Below, one piece after another: positions 32,663 to 42,559 of a DNA stretch of 64,000 nucleotides. A program made the translations under genes and the position numbers. Below the pieces are notes generated by a model. It was not told the DNA's origin, searched no databases, and saw nothing but the letters and a program-made list of their open reading frames with translations. Source of the DNA: Tindallia californiensis (GTDB lineage: Bacteria > Bacillota > Clostridia > Peptostreptococcales > Tindalliaceae); NCBI RefSeq assembly GCF_900107405.1, contig NZ_FNPV01000005.1, positions 1 to 64,000 of the forward strand. Direction: 5' to 3'. Each line of letters starts with the position of its first letter. Positions within the stretch are counted from its first letter, which is position 1.

Positions 32663-35434
32663 ATGAATTTGAAAGAAACAAAAACACGTTTTTTATTGAT
32701 GACTGTTATGATACTATTGTTTTTTCTAATCATTATCTTTCGCTTGGCAAGTTTAATGATTGCAGAAGGTGAAACGCATCGGGAATACGCAGAGAATAGA
32801 ATTGTCAAAAGCTTACCAATCAATGCGCCTAGAGGAGAAATAAGGGATCGTTATGGCAGACTTTTGGCTGGAAATCGGCCAAGTTTTTCAGTGGAAATAT
32901 CAAAAAATGAAATGATTGATGATAGCATTAATGAAATTAGCGCAGAATTGACACGAATATTTAATGCTAACGATGATCAATACATCGATGACTTTCCAAT
33001 TATCATGACAGAACATGGGCATATTTTTGAGTTTGATCAAAAGATCGAACAATGGAAAGAAGACTACGACATTCCACCGAGATACAATGCGAAAGAAACA
33101 TTTGATTTTTTACGAATTCGATATGAAATAGATGAATCAGACCCTATAGATGTACAACAGCGACTTTTGGCTATTCCGGAGCTAACAGTTCCAATTTCTA
33201 TCAGAACATGGAAGTTTACTGAAGAAATGAGGAAAGAGCAATGGTTTGATCAAATGCGCATACCTGATGATTTAGAAAGGGCTTCAGAAGTTTTTGAATG
33301 GCTAAGAAATGAAAAATTTCTTATTCCAAAGAACTACTCAGATCATAGAGCGAGAGACATTATGGCAATAAGAGAGCAAATTGAGACACAGCTACCGGGG
33401 TTTATGCAATATCAACCAATTAAAGTGGCGCAAGACATTTCATCTGCATCCGTAAGCCTCATTGAAGAAATGAGTTATGAGTTGCCAGGAGTGAATATTG
33501 TTGTTGAACCAGTAAGAACATATCCAAATAAAAGCGCAGCTGCTCATATCCTTGGAAATCTGGGAAAGATATCAGACCAAAGTGAAATTGAGTACTATAT
33601 TAATGAAAAAGGTTACTTACCAAGTGATATTATAGGTAAAACCGGTATCGAACATAAATTCGAAAGTCAGTTAAAAGGTAAAGATGGTTCTCAGCGTGTC
33701 ATGGTAGATTCTAGAGGAAGACTTGTAAGGGTATTGGAAAAAGAAGAAGCAACTCCCGGTGATACAATCCAATTAACAATAGATATGGAATTTCAGAAGC
33801 GTGTGGAAGAAATACTGGAAGACGTTCTAAAAACAATTCAAACAGGAGGAACCTATCAAACACCTTGGGGAACGAATGACTTGGTAAGTAGACAGGGTCC
33901 AAGAAAAAATGCAACATCAGGTTCGGTTGTTGTAACAGATGTTAAAACTGGCGAGATACTTGCTATGGCTAATTATCCAGCCTACGACCCCAATCTTTTT
34001 GTTACAGGTATCAGTAATGATGACTGGGAAAAAGTAATGCCGGAAAACCCAAGAGATCCTTTGGCACCAAGGCCTTTACTGAATATCGCTATGTCAACGG
34101 CTGTGCAGCCAGGTTCAACGTATAAAATGCTAACAGGATTAGCGGCAATAGATAATGGCTTAAGTCCCAACTACCGAATATTGGATCGTGGATATATTCA
34201 AGTAGGAGAGCATTCTTTTGGAAACTGGCTGTGGAATCAAAGTAGACAGACCATGGGTTATCAAAATTTATATGAAGCGATCGCCGATTCAAATAATTAC
34301 TACTTTTATTCGATTGCTAACGCTTATGATTACAGTAGAAACAGACCCTTGCCCTATAATATGGATGTAGAAACATTAATAGAATATGCACATATGTTTG
34401 GACTTAATGATGCAACAGGTATAGAAATTGAACGACCGAGAGAACAAAGAGGCGGGGTGCCAAATCCTGAATCAAAGCTTAGAATGACCAAAGCAGTGCT
34501 ACGAAATCACTTAAATAGATTGTTGACCGAGGAAGATTTTGAGCCAGAGTTAATTGAGAGCAACTCTGAAACCATAAGCGAGGCAATTGAATTTTTAGTC
34601 GATATGGCGGAAGTGAATCCACCACGATATGAGGTTTACCAATATGTAAGAGAGGTTGGCATAAAAGAAAGCAGAGCGAATGCTATCACAGATCTTGTAA
34701 AGTATAGCTACTATAATCAGGCAAACTGGAGTATTGCTGACACAATGAATTTTTCTATAGGTCAGGGAAGTCATGCTTATACACCTCTTCAAATGACAAA
34801 CTATATGGCAATGGTAGCAAATGGTGGTACTAGAAATCCGTTAACCGTTGTTAAAAACAGTTCTTCTAGGGATGAAAGTGAAGCAATACCCCTGAATAAC
34901 CCTGACAATTTGCTCCACATACACAGAGGGATGTACGAAGCAACAGTTAGTGGCGGTGCCAGACGCTATTTTCAAGATTTTCCCATTAAAGTAGCCGCTA
35001 AAACAGGCACTGCTCAACGTGAAGGTAAAATTCCGCCGATAGATGAGGTGGAATACTTATTGGAGAATTTACGACGCTTTAATGTGGATAAGTCCTCTGT
35101 GATCGAAGAGACAGAAAGACTAATGGATGAAAATCGTGATCAACATCAGTATCAGGATAAAGGTTATGCAATGCGAAGAGCGATAAGAAATTTAAATCCA
35201 TCGTTAACCAACCGAGACTTGGATGAATACAAAGAAGATTATGATAATTTTTCCTGGTTTACTGGTTTTGCTCCCTATGAAGATCCCGAAATTGCTATTT
35301 CTGTATTAATCTTTCAAGGTGGTGCTGGTGGCTATGGCGCACCAGTCTTTAGAGAAGTTGTAGCGGAATATATGGGATTAAACGTCGAGAATAAAAACGA
35401 CAATCATATGCTGAATAGCTTTATGACACGCTAA
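32663..35434 (+). CDS. mrdA: Penicillin-binding protein 2 (class B, elongasome transpeptidase)
   Basis: A 923-residue class B PBP with an N-terminal membrane anchor (about 10-35). The pedestal has PRGEIRDRYGRLLAGNR. The transpeptidase has the SxxK in QPGSTYKMLTG (about 480), SNN in ADSNNYYFYS (about 545) and KTGTAQREGK (about 777). Family members are usually 600-720 residues; the extra length lies in the pedestal (about 85-255), in a stretch between the SxN and KTG motifs (about 610-680) and after KTG (about 790-860). It follows mreCD, so it acts with them in sidewall synthesis. Confidence 0.93.
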   Translation: MNLKETKTRFLLMTVMILLFFLIIIFRLASLMIAEGETHREYAENRIVKSLPINAPRGEIRDRYGRLLAGNRPSFSVEISKNEMIDDSINEISAELTRIFNANDDQYIDDFPIIMTEHGHIFEFDQKIEQWKEDYDIPPRYNAKETFDFLRIRYEIDESDPIDVQQRLLAIPELTVPISIRTWKFTEEMRKEQWFDQMRIPDDLERASEVFEWLRNEKFLIPKNYSDHRARDIMAIREQIETQLPGFMQYQPIKVAQDISSASVSLIEEMSYELPGVNIVVEPVRTYPNKSAAAHILGNLGKISDQSEIEYYINEKGYLPSDIIGKTGIEHKFESQLKGKDGSQRVMVDSRGRLVRVLEKEEATPGDTIQLTIDMEFQKRVEEILEDVLKTIQTGGTYQTPWGTNDLVSRQGPRKNATSGSVVVTDVKTGEILAMANYPAYDPNLFVTGISNDDWEKVMPENPRDPLAPRPLLNIAMSTAVQPGSTYKMLTGLAAIDNGLSPNYRILDRGYIQVGEHSFGNWLWNQSRQTMGYQNLYEAIADSNNYYFYSIANAYDYSRNRPLPYNMDVETLIEYAHMFGLNDATGIEIERPREQRGGVPNPESKLRMTKAVLRNHLNRLLTEEDFEPELIESNSETISEAIEFLVDMAEVNPPRYEVYQYVREVGIKESRANAITDLVKYSYYNQANWSIADTMNFSIGQGSHAYTPLQMTNYMAMVANGGTRNPLTVVKNSSSRDESEAIPLNNPDNLLHIHRGMYEATVSGGARRYFQDFPIKVAAKTGTAQREGKIPPIDEVEYLLENLRRFNVDKSSVIEETERLMDENRDQHQYQDKGYAMRRAIRNLNPSLTNRDLDEYKEDYDNFSWFTGFAPYEDPEIAISVLIFQGGAGGYGAPVFREVVAEYMGLNVENKNDNHMLNSFMTR

Positions 35435-35503
35435 CATGTAGTAATACCTAAACAAGAATAAAATAGCAATGAAGATAAGATGAAGGGAAGGAGGTGCATT
35501 GTA

Positions 35504-36181
35504 ATGATAAATAAAGATGGTAAAATAGAATTGAAAGGTACAGGAGAGGGTTTAGTCATCAAAGTGCATGTTGATGGCAATCTCGAACCAGTAAAAGAAA
35601 TGATACAAAGTAAAATAGAAGAGAACCCTTCTTTTTATACAAAAGCTACATTAGCAGAACTTACCTGCGAATATTTATTGCCTAAGGCTCATGATGAGCT
35701 TAAACAGTGGCTATTTGATAGATATCAGATGATTCCTCCGCAAAAAAAAAGAAAAAAACTTTTGGAAGAATCTTCTTTGGATTCCAGTGTAAATTTGGAA
35801 CCAATTGAATGGGACAAAAGATTACACCAAGAAAAAACGAATGATACAAAATTTGTAGAAGGAACAGTTAGATCCGGACAAAAAATACATAGTTCGGGCA
35901 ATATTGTTGTATTAGGAGATGTAAATCCAGGAGCTGAATTAGTGGCAAAAGGCAATATTGTTGTTATGGGAAGCTTTAGAGGAATCGCACATGCCGGTTC
36001 TGAAGGGGATGAGGACGCTTTTGTTGCGGCACTAGTTCTCCAACCAACACAGCTTAGGATTCATCAAGTAATTACCAGATCACCAGATGGAGATCTGGAA
36101 AAATCAAAAACACCTGAAGTTGCTCGATTAAAGGATAATGCAATTTGTGTGGAACCTTTTTTTATTAAAAACTATGGATAA
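35504..36181 (+). CDS. minC: Septum site-determining protein MinC
   Basis: A 225-residue FtsZ inhibitor. The N-terminal MinC domain is followed by the beta-helical C-terminal domain with RSGQKIHSSGNIVVLGDVNPG and GNIVVMGSFRGIAHAG. ATG 35504 follows AAGGAGGTG; the ATG at 35480 is upstream of that site and is rejected. Confidence 0.93.
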   Translation: MINKDGKIELKGTGEGLVIKVHVDGNLEPVKEMIQSKIEENPSFYTKATLAELTCEYLLPKAHDELKQWLFDRYQMIPPQKKRKKLLEESSLDSSVNLEPIEWDKRLHQEKTNDTKFVEGTVRSGQKIHSSGNIVVLGDVNPGAELVAKGNIVVMGSFRGIAHAGSEGDEDAFVAALVLQPTQLRIHQVITRSPDGDLEKSKTPEVARLKDNAICVEPFFIKNYG

Positions 36182-36196
36182 AGCAGGAGGGGTACA

Positions 36197-36994
36197 ATGG
36201 GAGAAGTATTAGTTATTACATCAGGAAAAGGTGGTGTTGGTAAAACAACGACTACTGCCAATTTAGGAACAGGCTTAGCTCAGATGGGGAAAAAAGTAGT
36301 TGTGATAGATGCGGACATAGGTCTTAGAAATTTGGACGTAGTTCTTGGTTTAGAAAATCGAATTGTTTATGATTTAGTAGATGTGGTAGAAGGGACGTGT
36401 AGGCTTAGGCAAGCTCTCATAAAAGATAAAAGACTTCCGGAACTATATTTACTTCCGGCAGCGCAAACTCGTGATAAAAACGCCATTAATCCTGAACAAA
36501 TGGAATCACTTCATACAGATTTGAAAGAAATATTTGATTTTATTTTAGTAGATTGTCCGGCAGGCATTGAACAAGGATTTAAAAATGCTATAGCAGGAGC
36601 TGATAGAGCTCTTGTTGTTACAACACCTGAAATATCAGCTGTTAGAGATGCGGATCGAATTATTGGATTGTTAGAAGCTTCTGAAATAAGAAATCCAAAG
36701 TTAATTGTAAACCGATTAAAAATTGATATGGTGAAGCGTGGAGATATGATGAATATTGAAGATATGCTTGACATACTCGCTATTGATTTGCTTGGTGTTA
36801 TCCCAGATGATCCAGAAATCGTCATATCAACCAATAGAGGAGAACCGGTTGTTACAAAGCCAAATTCTTGTGCAGGACAGGCATACAATAATATAGCAAA
36901 AAGAATTTGTGGAGAAGATGTTCCATTATTAGATCTGGAAACTCAAGAAGGATTTATTTATAAGCTGAGAAAAATGTTTGGGGTAGCGAAGTAA
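36197..36994 (+). CDS. minD: Septum site-determining ATPase MinD
   Basis: A 265-residue deviant Walker ATPase: SGKGGVGKTTTTANLG at residues 9-24, VIDADIGLRNLDVVLGLE, DCPAGIEQGF, and a C-terminal amphipathic tail (EGFIYKLRKMFG) for membrane binding. It recruits MinC and is driven by MinE. GGAGGGG precedes the ATG. Confidence 0.96.
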   Translation: MGEVLVITSGKGGVGKTTTTANLGTGLAQMGKKVVVIDADIGLRNLDVVLGLENRIVYDLVDVVEGTCRLRQALIKDKRLPELYLLPAAQTRDKNAINPEQMESLHTDLKEIFDFILVDCPAGIEQGFKNAIAGADRALVVTTPEISAVRDADRIIGLLEASEIRNPKLIVNRLKIDMVKRGDMMNIEDMLDILAIDLLGVIPDDPEIVISTNRGEPVVTKPNSCAGQAYNNIAKRICGEDVPLLDLETQEGFIYKLRKMFGVAK

Positions 36995-37021
36995 TTTCAA
37001 GATATGAAAGGGGGAGCAATC

Positions 37022-37303
37022 ATGGATTTTTTTAAGTTTTTTACGGGAGAAAGTAAAAAAAGTAAGAATGTAGCAAAAGAACGTTTAAAGCTTGTTCTGG
37101 TACATGACAGGGCTGACTGCTCACAAGATTTTCTTAATGAGATAAAGGAAGATTTAATTAACGTAATATCGGATTACATGGTAATTGATGAAGATGAGTT
37201 AGATATTAAAATTACTCGTACAAAACGCGAATCAGATGAGGCGACCATGCCAGCATTAGTGGCGAACATACCCATAAAGCATATGAAAGACCGAAAACGA
37301 TAA
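37022..37303 (+). CDS. minE: Cell division topological specificity factor MinE
   Basis: A 93-residue MinE. MDFFKFFTGE is the membrane-targeting start, AKERLKLVLVHDRADCS the anti-MinCD helix/strand, and the rest the dimerisation domain. ATG 37022 follows AAAGGGGGAG; the earlier ATG at 37004 is excluded because it precedes this site. Confidence 0.94.
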   Translation: MDFFKFFTGESKKSKNVAKERLKLVLVHDRADCSQDFLNEIKEDLINVISDYMVIDEDELDIKITRTKRESDEATMPALVANIPIKHMKDRKR

Positions 37304-37339
37304 TAAAGAAATATATGACAGAGGAGATAGATTCCGTTA

Positions 37340-39166
37340 ATGAATTTGGAAAAATTACTTAAAAAAGTTGAAAAACCAGCTCAGTACTTAGGGAATGAGT
37401 TCAATAGCGTAAAGAAAGAAGTAACAAAAGATACGCTTAGATTTGCCTGGTGTTTTCCTGATCTATACGAAATAGGGATGAGTCACTTGGGAAGCATGAT
37501 TATGTACCACTTGATCAATGAAAAGACAGAAGTCTATTGCGAAAGATTTTACATGCCAGCAGAAGATATGAGTAAACAGTTATTCGATAACCATTTGAAA
37601 TTGTTTAGCCTTGAAACAAAGTCAATGATGAAAGAATTTGATTTGGCAGGATTTACGCTTCAATATGAGTTAAGCTATACAAATATTTTACACATGCTTA
37701 AACTATCGGATATTCCTTATCTTTCTTCAGATAGAACGGAAGAAGATCCGATTATTATGATGGGTGGTCCTTGCGCCTATAATCCTGAACCAATTGCGAG
37801 GATCGCTGATATTATTGTAATTGGCGAAGCGGAAGAAGTAATCCTGGATATATTAAAAACATACAAGAATTGTCGAAATAAGAAAAAAGATTTTTTAGAA
37901 GAAGTTGCTATGGTAGAAGGGGTGTATGTCCCTTCATTCTATTATACGGAAACACAAAAGGAAAACTCCCTCTTAACACCGGTACCCATTCATTCAGGAG
38001 TTCCCCCTAAAATCACCAAAAGATTCATTAAGGACCTTGATAAAGCATATTACCCTCAAAAACCTTTGATGCCACATATGAAGACGGTCCATGACCGTGC
38101 AACTATCGAATTGTTCAGGGGTTGTATTAGGGGATGTCGTTTCTGTCAGGCTGGAATGGTCTATAGACCGGTTCGAGAGAAAAGCAAAGAAAAACTAATA
38201 GGTGATACAAACACTATTATTAAAAATACTGGTTACGAAGAATTATCATTGACATCGCTAAGCACCAGTGATTATTCTCATTTAAATGAACTGGCGGATG
38301 AACTTATGCATGACCTGGAAAAAGATAAGATAGGTTTTTCGTTACCTTCTTTACGGTTGGATAATATGACACTTGAAATCTTAAAACAAGTTCAACGCGT
38401 CAGAAAATCAGGACTTACTTTTGCTCCTGAAGCAGGAAGTCAGCGTCTTAGAGATGTTATTAATAAGGGCATAGAGGAAGAGGATTTGATTTATGCGGTT
38501 AGACAAGCTTATGAAGCAGGATGGAGTCAGGTAAAGCTCTATTTTATGATCGGACTTCCGACAGAAACGATGAAAGACGTAGAAGCTATTTTTGATCTTG
38601 TTTCAAAGTTAGATCATGAAGTGTACCATAAACGCAAACCTGAGCATAAACATCCATTAAGAATCAGTGTTAGCGTTTCGAACTTTGTACCAAAACCATT
38701 TACACCATTTCAATGGGTAGCTCAAGATTCGAGGGAGAAGCTGAAAGAAAAACACCAGTTTCTTAAGGAAAAATTCAAATGCAAAAAAACGGTACAATTT
38801 AATTATCATGATTCAGAAACTAGTTTTCTAGAAGGTGTTTTTGCAAGAGGTGATCGCCGCCTATCTGAAGTTTTGATTAAAGCGTACGAAAAAGGCTGTA
38901 GGTTTGATGGATGGATGGAACATTTTGATTTTTCGAAATGGGTACAAGCTTTTGAGGAAACAGGGATCGATCCGGAAAAATATACTCAAGGAATAGAAGG
39001 ATTTGAGCAGGCATTGCCTTGGGATCATATTGACCCACTCATATCGAAAGACTTTTTAATGAAAGAATTTGAGAGGGCCAAAGTGGCTAAAAAAACCCCT
39101 CATTGTCGAGAGCAATGCACAGCCTGCGGATTACACACCGTCGAAGGGGGTGGGGTATGTCCATGA
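37340..39166 (+). CDS. B12-binding radical SAM protein (TIGR03960 family)
   Basis: A 608-residue protein with an N-terminal cobalamin-binding-like region (FPDLYEIGMSHLGSMIMYHL near 35-55) and a radical SAM domain with the cluster motif CIRGCRFCQAG near residue 257. Its C-terminus ends in CREQCTACGLH. The family is always paired with the product of the following gene (TIGR03936), and both usually precede RNase G and L21 as here. The substrate is unknown. Confidence 0.92.
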   Translation: MNLEKLLKKVEKPAQYLGNEFNSVKKEVTKDTLRFAWCFPDLYEIGMSHLGSMIMYHLINEKTEVYCERFYMPAEDMSKQLFDNHLKLFSLETKSMMKEFDLAGFTLQYELSYTNILHMLKLSDIPYLSSDRTEEDPIIMMGGPCAYNPEPIARIADIIVIGEAEEVILDILKTYKNCRNKKKDFLEEVAMVEGVYVPSFYYTETQKENSLLTPVPIHSGVPPKITKRFIKDLDKAYYPQKPLMPHMKTVHDRATIELFRGCIRGCRFCQAGMVYRPVREKSKEKLIGDTNTIIKNTGYEELSLTSLSTSDYSHLNELADELMHDLEKDKIGFSLPSLRLDNMTLEILKQVQRVRKSGLTFAPEAGSQRLRDVINKGIEEEDLIYAVRQAYEAGWSQVKLYFMIGLPTETMKDVEAIFDLVSKLDHEVYHKRKPEHKHPLRISVSVSNFVPKPFTPFQWVAQDSREKLKEKHQFLKEKFKCKKTVQFNYHDSETSFLEGVFARGDRRLSEVLIKAYEKGCRFDGWMEHFDFSKWVQAFEETGIDPEKYTQGIEGFEQALPWDHIDPLISKDFLMKEFERAKVAKKTPHCREQCTACGLHTVEGGGVCP

Positions 39167-39888
39167 TTATGAGAACTAAATATTCAAAAACTGGAATGAT
39201 GAAATATTTGTCACATCTTGACCTTGTAAGGCTTTTTGAAAGAGCTTTACGTCGGGCGAAAATACCCATTGCCTTTTCACAAGGTTACAACCCACATCCG
39301 ATGATATCCTTTGCATCCCCTCTGAGTATTGGTGTCAGCAGTGAAGCTGAGCATTTTGACTTAGTACTGGCGGAACCGGTTGATGAAAATGAGTTTACAC
39401 ATAAAATGAATCTGGTATTACCTAATGAAGTATGCATAATGAAGGCGAAATTTTATAACGAAAAAAAACTGACTTCTTTAATGAAAGAATCAGCGTTATT
39501 GACTTATCACATAGAAATAAGGACTGCTGAACCTATTTCTACAGATGAAATAAAGAAGTCTATTGATGTTTTTATGGATAAAAACGATGTTTTTATTACC
39601 AAAATCATAAAGAAAAACAAATACAAACACAGGAAACAAGCAAAGTCTACTAAGGTGAATATTCGACCACTGATTCATTCCTTTACAATAAAATCCATAA
39701 CAGAAGAGGGATTGATCCTATCTCTGGAAATTTACAACTCAGATAGTGGAACTGTAAAGCCAATCATTGTTTGTGAAAACTGGTTACAGATAGCAGATTT
39801 GTCATTAGATGTTGAAGACTTTATGATTCACCGAAAAGAAGTAATGAAGTTGAATGATAAAGGAGAGTACGAAGTTATTCTTAAGTAG
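39157..39888 (+). CDS. TIGR03936 family radical SAM-associated protein
   Basis: A 243-residue partner of the preceding enzyme. The start RTKYSKTGMMKYLSHLDLVR and AFSQGYNPHPMISFASPLSIG are family hallmarks. It overlaps the radical SAM gene by 10 bases. ATG 39157 follows AAGGGGG; ATG 39163 is an alternative. In some bacteria the two are fused, which suggests one complex. Function unknown. Confidence 0.9.
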   Translation: MSMIMRTKYSKTGMMKYLSHLDLVRLFERALRRAKIPIAFSQGYNPHPMISFASPLSIGVSSEAEHFDLVLAEPVDENEFTHKMNLVLPNEVCIMKAKFYNEKKLTSLMKESALLTYHIEIRTAEPISTDEIKKSIDVFMDKNDVFITKIIKKNKYKHRKQAKSTKVNIRPLIHSFTIKSITEEGLILSLEIYNSDSGTVKPIIVCENWLQIADLSLDVEDFMIHRKEVMKLNDKGEYEVILK

Positions 39889-39927
39889 AAAAATTCAAGC
39901 TATAAATAATGGAAAGAGAGAAATGCA

Positions 39928-41358
39928 ATGAATCAAATTGTAGCTGATGTAGGTGCTCTTGAAACACGCATAGCTGTTTTGGAAAATGAAATTGTTAAAG
40001 AGCTTCATTTTGAAAGGAAAAACCATACAAGTATTGTGAATAACATATATTGTGGAACGATTATTAATATTGTCAAGGGAATTGGGACGGTTTTTGTTGA
40101 TATAGGTGTAGAAAAAAATGTGTTTTTACATGAAACTGAGGTAAATAAACCAATAACAAGACTTAACAAGGGAGATAAGCTACTGATTCAGATAAAAAAA
40201 GATGCTATCAGTGAAAAGGGTGCCAAAGCAACTACTTTTTTATCACTTCCTGGCAAGTATGTCATTTTTCTTCCTGAAGAAAAACAAATAGGAATCTCCA
40301 GTAGAATAACGAATCAAAAGGATAGAGCAGATCTGGAAGCGATGGGTAAAGAAATAATAGAAGGAACGAGTCATGGGATTGTGATGAGGACGGAAGCACT
40401 TTATCAGAGCATCAGTAAGATTAGGCAGGAATATCAAAACCTTAGTACTATTTGGAATTCTATTACGTTAGAAAAAGCTAATAAAGGAGACTTGTTATTT
40501 CAGGAAGATGCCTTGTTGGATAGATTGATACGTGATGTTATGAACAAAAATACTAAAGAATTTGTGATTAATGATTCCTTGGAGGCTAAAAGACTTCGAG
40601 CCATATGTTGGGAACAAAACCCTGACGATTGCATTAAAATTATTGAATGTGATCCTGATGAAAATCTTTTTGAACGATACAATATTGAAAACCAATGGAA
40701 ACAAGCAATGCAAAATAAAGTTTCTTTAGAGAGTGGAGGCAGTATTGTTATCAATACTACTGAAGCCCTCACGGTTATTGATGTTAATACGGGTAAAAAT
40801 ATAGGATCAGATAAATTTGAAGATACGGTACTGGAGACTAACCTGGAAGCAGCGGTGGAAATTTCCAGGCAACTGCGTTTGCGTGATATTGGTGGAATTA
40901 TTGTTATTGACTTTATTGATATGAAAAAAAAACACCATCACTATAGATTGCTGGCATTACTACGGAATGAACTAAAAAAAGATCGGCAAAAAACTGTAGT
41001 AGCAGGAATGACAAAACTTGGCCTGGTAGAAATGACAAGAAAAAAAACAAGAGAAAAAGTAGATCAAATGTTTATGGAAATCTGTGATTCTTGCAACGGC
41101 ACTGGCGATGTTCCTTCTGTTTATCAGGACATGTATACTTTGGAAAAAAAATTGCGTTTGTTAGTAAAACATAAAGATATTGAGCAGATAAAAGTTTCTA
41201 TACATCCTAAAACATGGCAAAAAATACAAAAAGAAGGATTGAACTTAAAGGTGATGACCGACAAATATAATCATAAAGCTACGTTTATCCAAGATTCGAT
41301 GCTACCGCCTAGTGGTTTTAAAGTTGAATTATATAAACAGAAGTCTAAACGGCGATAG
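39928..41358 (+). CDS. rng: Ribonuclease G (Rne/Rng family)
   Basis: A 476-residue single-strand endoribonuclease. An S1 domain (about 36-117, GTIINIVKGIGTVFVDIG) precedes the RNase H-like and DNase I-like parts with the metal aspartates in LTVIDVNTGKN (about 285) and VIDFIDM (about 328). The Zn-link motif CDSCNGTGD is near residue 389. It matures rRNA and degrades mRNA. It lies just before the L21 promoter. Confidence 0.94.
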   Translation: MNQIVADVGALETRIAVLENEIVKELHFERKNHTSIVNNIYCGTIINIVKGIGTVFVDIGVEKNVFLHETEVNKPITRLNKGDKLLIQIKKDAISEKGAKATTFLSLPGKYVIFLPEEKQIGISSRITNQKDRADLEAMGKEIIEGTSHGIVMRTEALYQSISKIRQEYQNLSTIWNSITLEKANKGDLLFQEDALLDRLIRDVMNKNTKEFVINDSLEAKRLRAICWEQNPDDCIKIIECDPDENLFERYNIENQWKQAMQNKVSLESGGSIVINTTEALTVIDVNTGKNIGSDKFEDTVLETNLEAAVEISRQLRLRDIGGIIVIDFIDMKKKHHHYRLLALLRNELKKDRQKTVVAGMTKLGLVEMTRKKTREKVDQMFMEICDSCNGTGDVPSVYQDMYTLEKKLRLLVKHKDIEQIKVSIHPKTWQKIQKEGLNLKVMTDKYNHKATFIQDSMLPPSGFKVELYKQKSKRR

Positions 41359-41400
41359 TCATCGGATAAAAAAGAAAGATAATGCAAAAAATGGATTTTA

Positions 41401-41429
41401 TTGACATATAGAATGTACAATGGTATAAT
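41401..41429 (+). promoter_or_regulatory. Consensus sigma-A promoter of rplU-prp-rpmA
   Basis: TTGACA and TATAAT, both perfect, are separated by 17 bases. It drives the ribosomal operon and is the strongest promoter in the window by match. Confidence 0.93.
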
Positions 41430-41440
41430 TTATTTTCGTA

Positions 41441-41487
41441 GAAGCCGCTCAAATCGGGTTTAAACCTTAGGTGCCTTGATTTGGCGA
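41441..41487 (+). promoter_or_regulatory. Ribosomal protein L21 leader RNA
   Basis: Between the promoter and the rplU binding site an outer stem CGCTCAAATC/GATTTGGCG encloses a small GGTTTAAACC hairpin and a GGTGCC stretch. Position and shape agree with the L21 leader known in Firmicutes, where excess L21 represses its own operon. Confidence 0.7.
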
Positions 41488-41510
41488 GATTGGTAAGAGG
41501 AGGTGTCATT

Positions 41511-41822
41511 ATGTACGCTATTATTGAGACAGGTGGAAAGCAGTACAGAGTCGAAGAAGGAACTACTTTGGTAGTAGAGAAGTTAGAAGTAAAAGAAGGT
41601 GAAACAGTAAAACTGGATAAGGTGTTGGCAGTATCTAAAGATGGTGAACTTAAGACTGGTCAGCCAATGCTTGAAGGTGCAACTGTTGATGCAACTGTTG
41701 TTGAAAATGGTAAAGCTGACAAGGTGATTGTATTCAAATACAAGCCTAAAAAAGATTACAGAAGAAAAAAAGGACATCGGCAACCATATACAAAACTAAA
41801 AGTTCAGAATATTAATCTATAG
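41511..41822 (+). CDS. rplU: 50S ribosomal protein L21
   Basis: 103 residues, the standard length. [17 protein letters not shown] and [19 protein letters not shown] are diagnostic. ATG 41511 follows GAGGAGG; an earlier frame extension lies in the leader RNA. Confidence 0.97.
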   Translation: MYAIIETGGKQYRVEEGTTLVVEKLEVKEGETVKLDKVLAVSKDGELKTGQPMLEGATVDATVVENGKADKVIVFKYKPKKDYRRKKGHRQPYTKLKVQNINL

Positions 41823-41833
41823 GCTAATAAAAA

Positions 41834-42169
41834 ATGATTCGAATTCACATTTTTCGTAATCAGCAAAAGGATATTGTTAAGTATACGGTTGATGGTCATG
41901 CCAATGCAGACAAACACGGCAAAGATATTGTCTGTGCAGCCATTTCAGTGCTAGCGCAAACAATGATTCTTGGGGTTCACCGCATTTTAAGTGCTGAACC
42001 TGAATGGAAAAGTGAAAGTGGAGAGCTGATTTGTATTCTACCGGATAATATTTCTATAGAAAACAGAAAACAGATTAATGCGTTGTTGGAAACAATGGTT
42101 TTGGGATTTGATAATATTCGACAACAATATCCTGATCTTATTAAGATTTATACAAAGGAGGTGCGCTGA
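41834..42169 (+). CDS. prp: Ribosomal-processing cysteine protease Prp (YsxB)
   Basis: A 111-residue protease with the catalytic pair H22 (DGHAN) and C34 ([10 protein letters not shown]). In Firmicutes Prp removes the N-terminal extension of L27. The gene lies between rplU and rpmA and its stop TGA overlaps the rpmA ATG, so protease and substrate are co-translated. Confidence 0.95.
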   Translation: MIRIHIFRNQQKDIVKYTVDGHANADKHGKDIVCAAISVLAQTMILGVHRILSAEPEWKSESGELICILPDNISIENRKQINALLETMVLGFDNIRQQYPDLIKIYTKEVR

Positions 42170-42468
42170 TGTTATTCAATATGGATTTACAGCTATTCGC
42201 TAGTAAAAAAGGTGTTGGGAGTTCTAAGAATGGTCGTGATAGCCAGTCAAAAAGACTTGGTGTTAAACGAAGCGACGGACAAGAAGTTACAGCTGGAAGC
42301 ATCATTATGCGTCAAAGAGGAACTAAAATTCACCCTGGACATAATGTAGGTCGTGGTGGAGACGATACTCTTTTTGCAATGATCGATGGTATTGTGAAAT
42401 TTGAGCGTAAAGGCAAAAAGAAGAAGCAGGTTAGCATATATGCTTCTGAAAGTATACCAGTACAATAA
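42169..42468 (+). CDS. rpmA: 50S ribosomal protein L27 with cleavable N-terminal extension
   Basis: A 99-residue precursor. The N-terminus [19 protein letters not shown] contains the Prp site between F10 and A11; the mature protein begins ASKKG, whose tail reaches the peptidyl-transferase centre. [21 protein letters not shown] is the L27 signature. A terminator follows. Confidence 0.97.
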   Translation: MLFNMDLQLFASKKGVGSSKNGRDSQSKRLGVKRSDGQEVTAGSIIMRQRGTKIHPGHNVGRGGDDTLFAMIDGIVKFERKGKKKKQVSIYASESIPVQ

Positions 42469-42486
42469 TTAAACAGCTCACTAATG

Positions 42487-42513
42487 AAGCCGCCGTTAAG
42501 GCGGCTTTTTTAC
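42487..42513 (+). terminator. Terminator after rpmA
   Basis: AAGCCGCC pairs with GGCGGCTT around a five-base loop, followed by TTTT. Confidence 0.9.
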
Positions 42514-42559
42514 CATTCCATGCAAAATGGAATGATTTTGAAAGGTTGGAAAATAAAAC

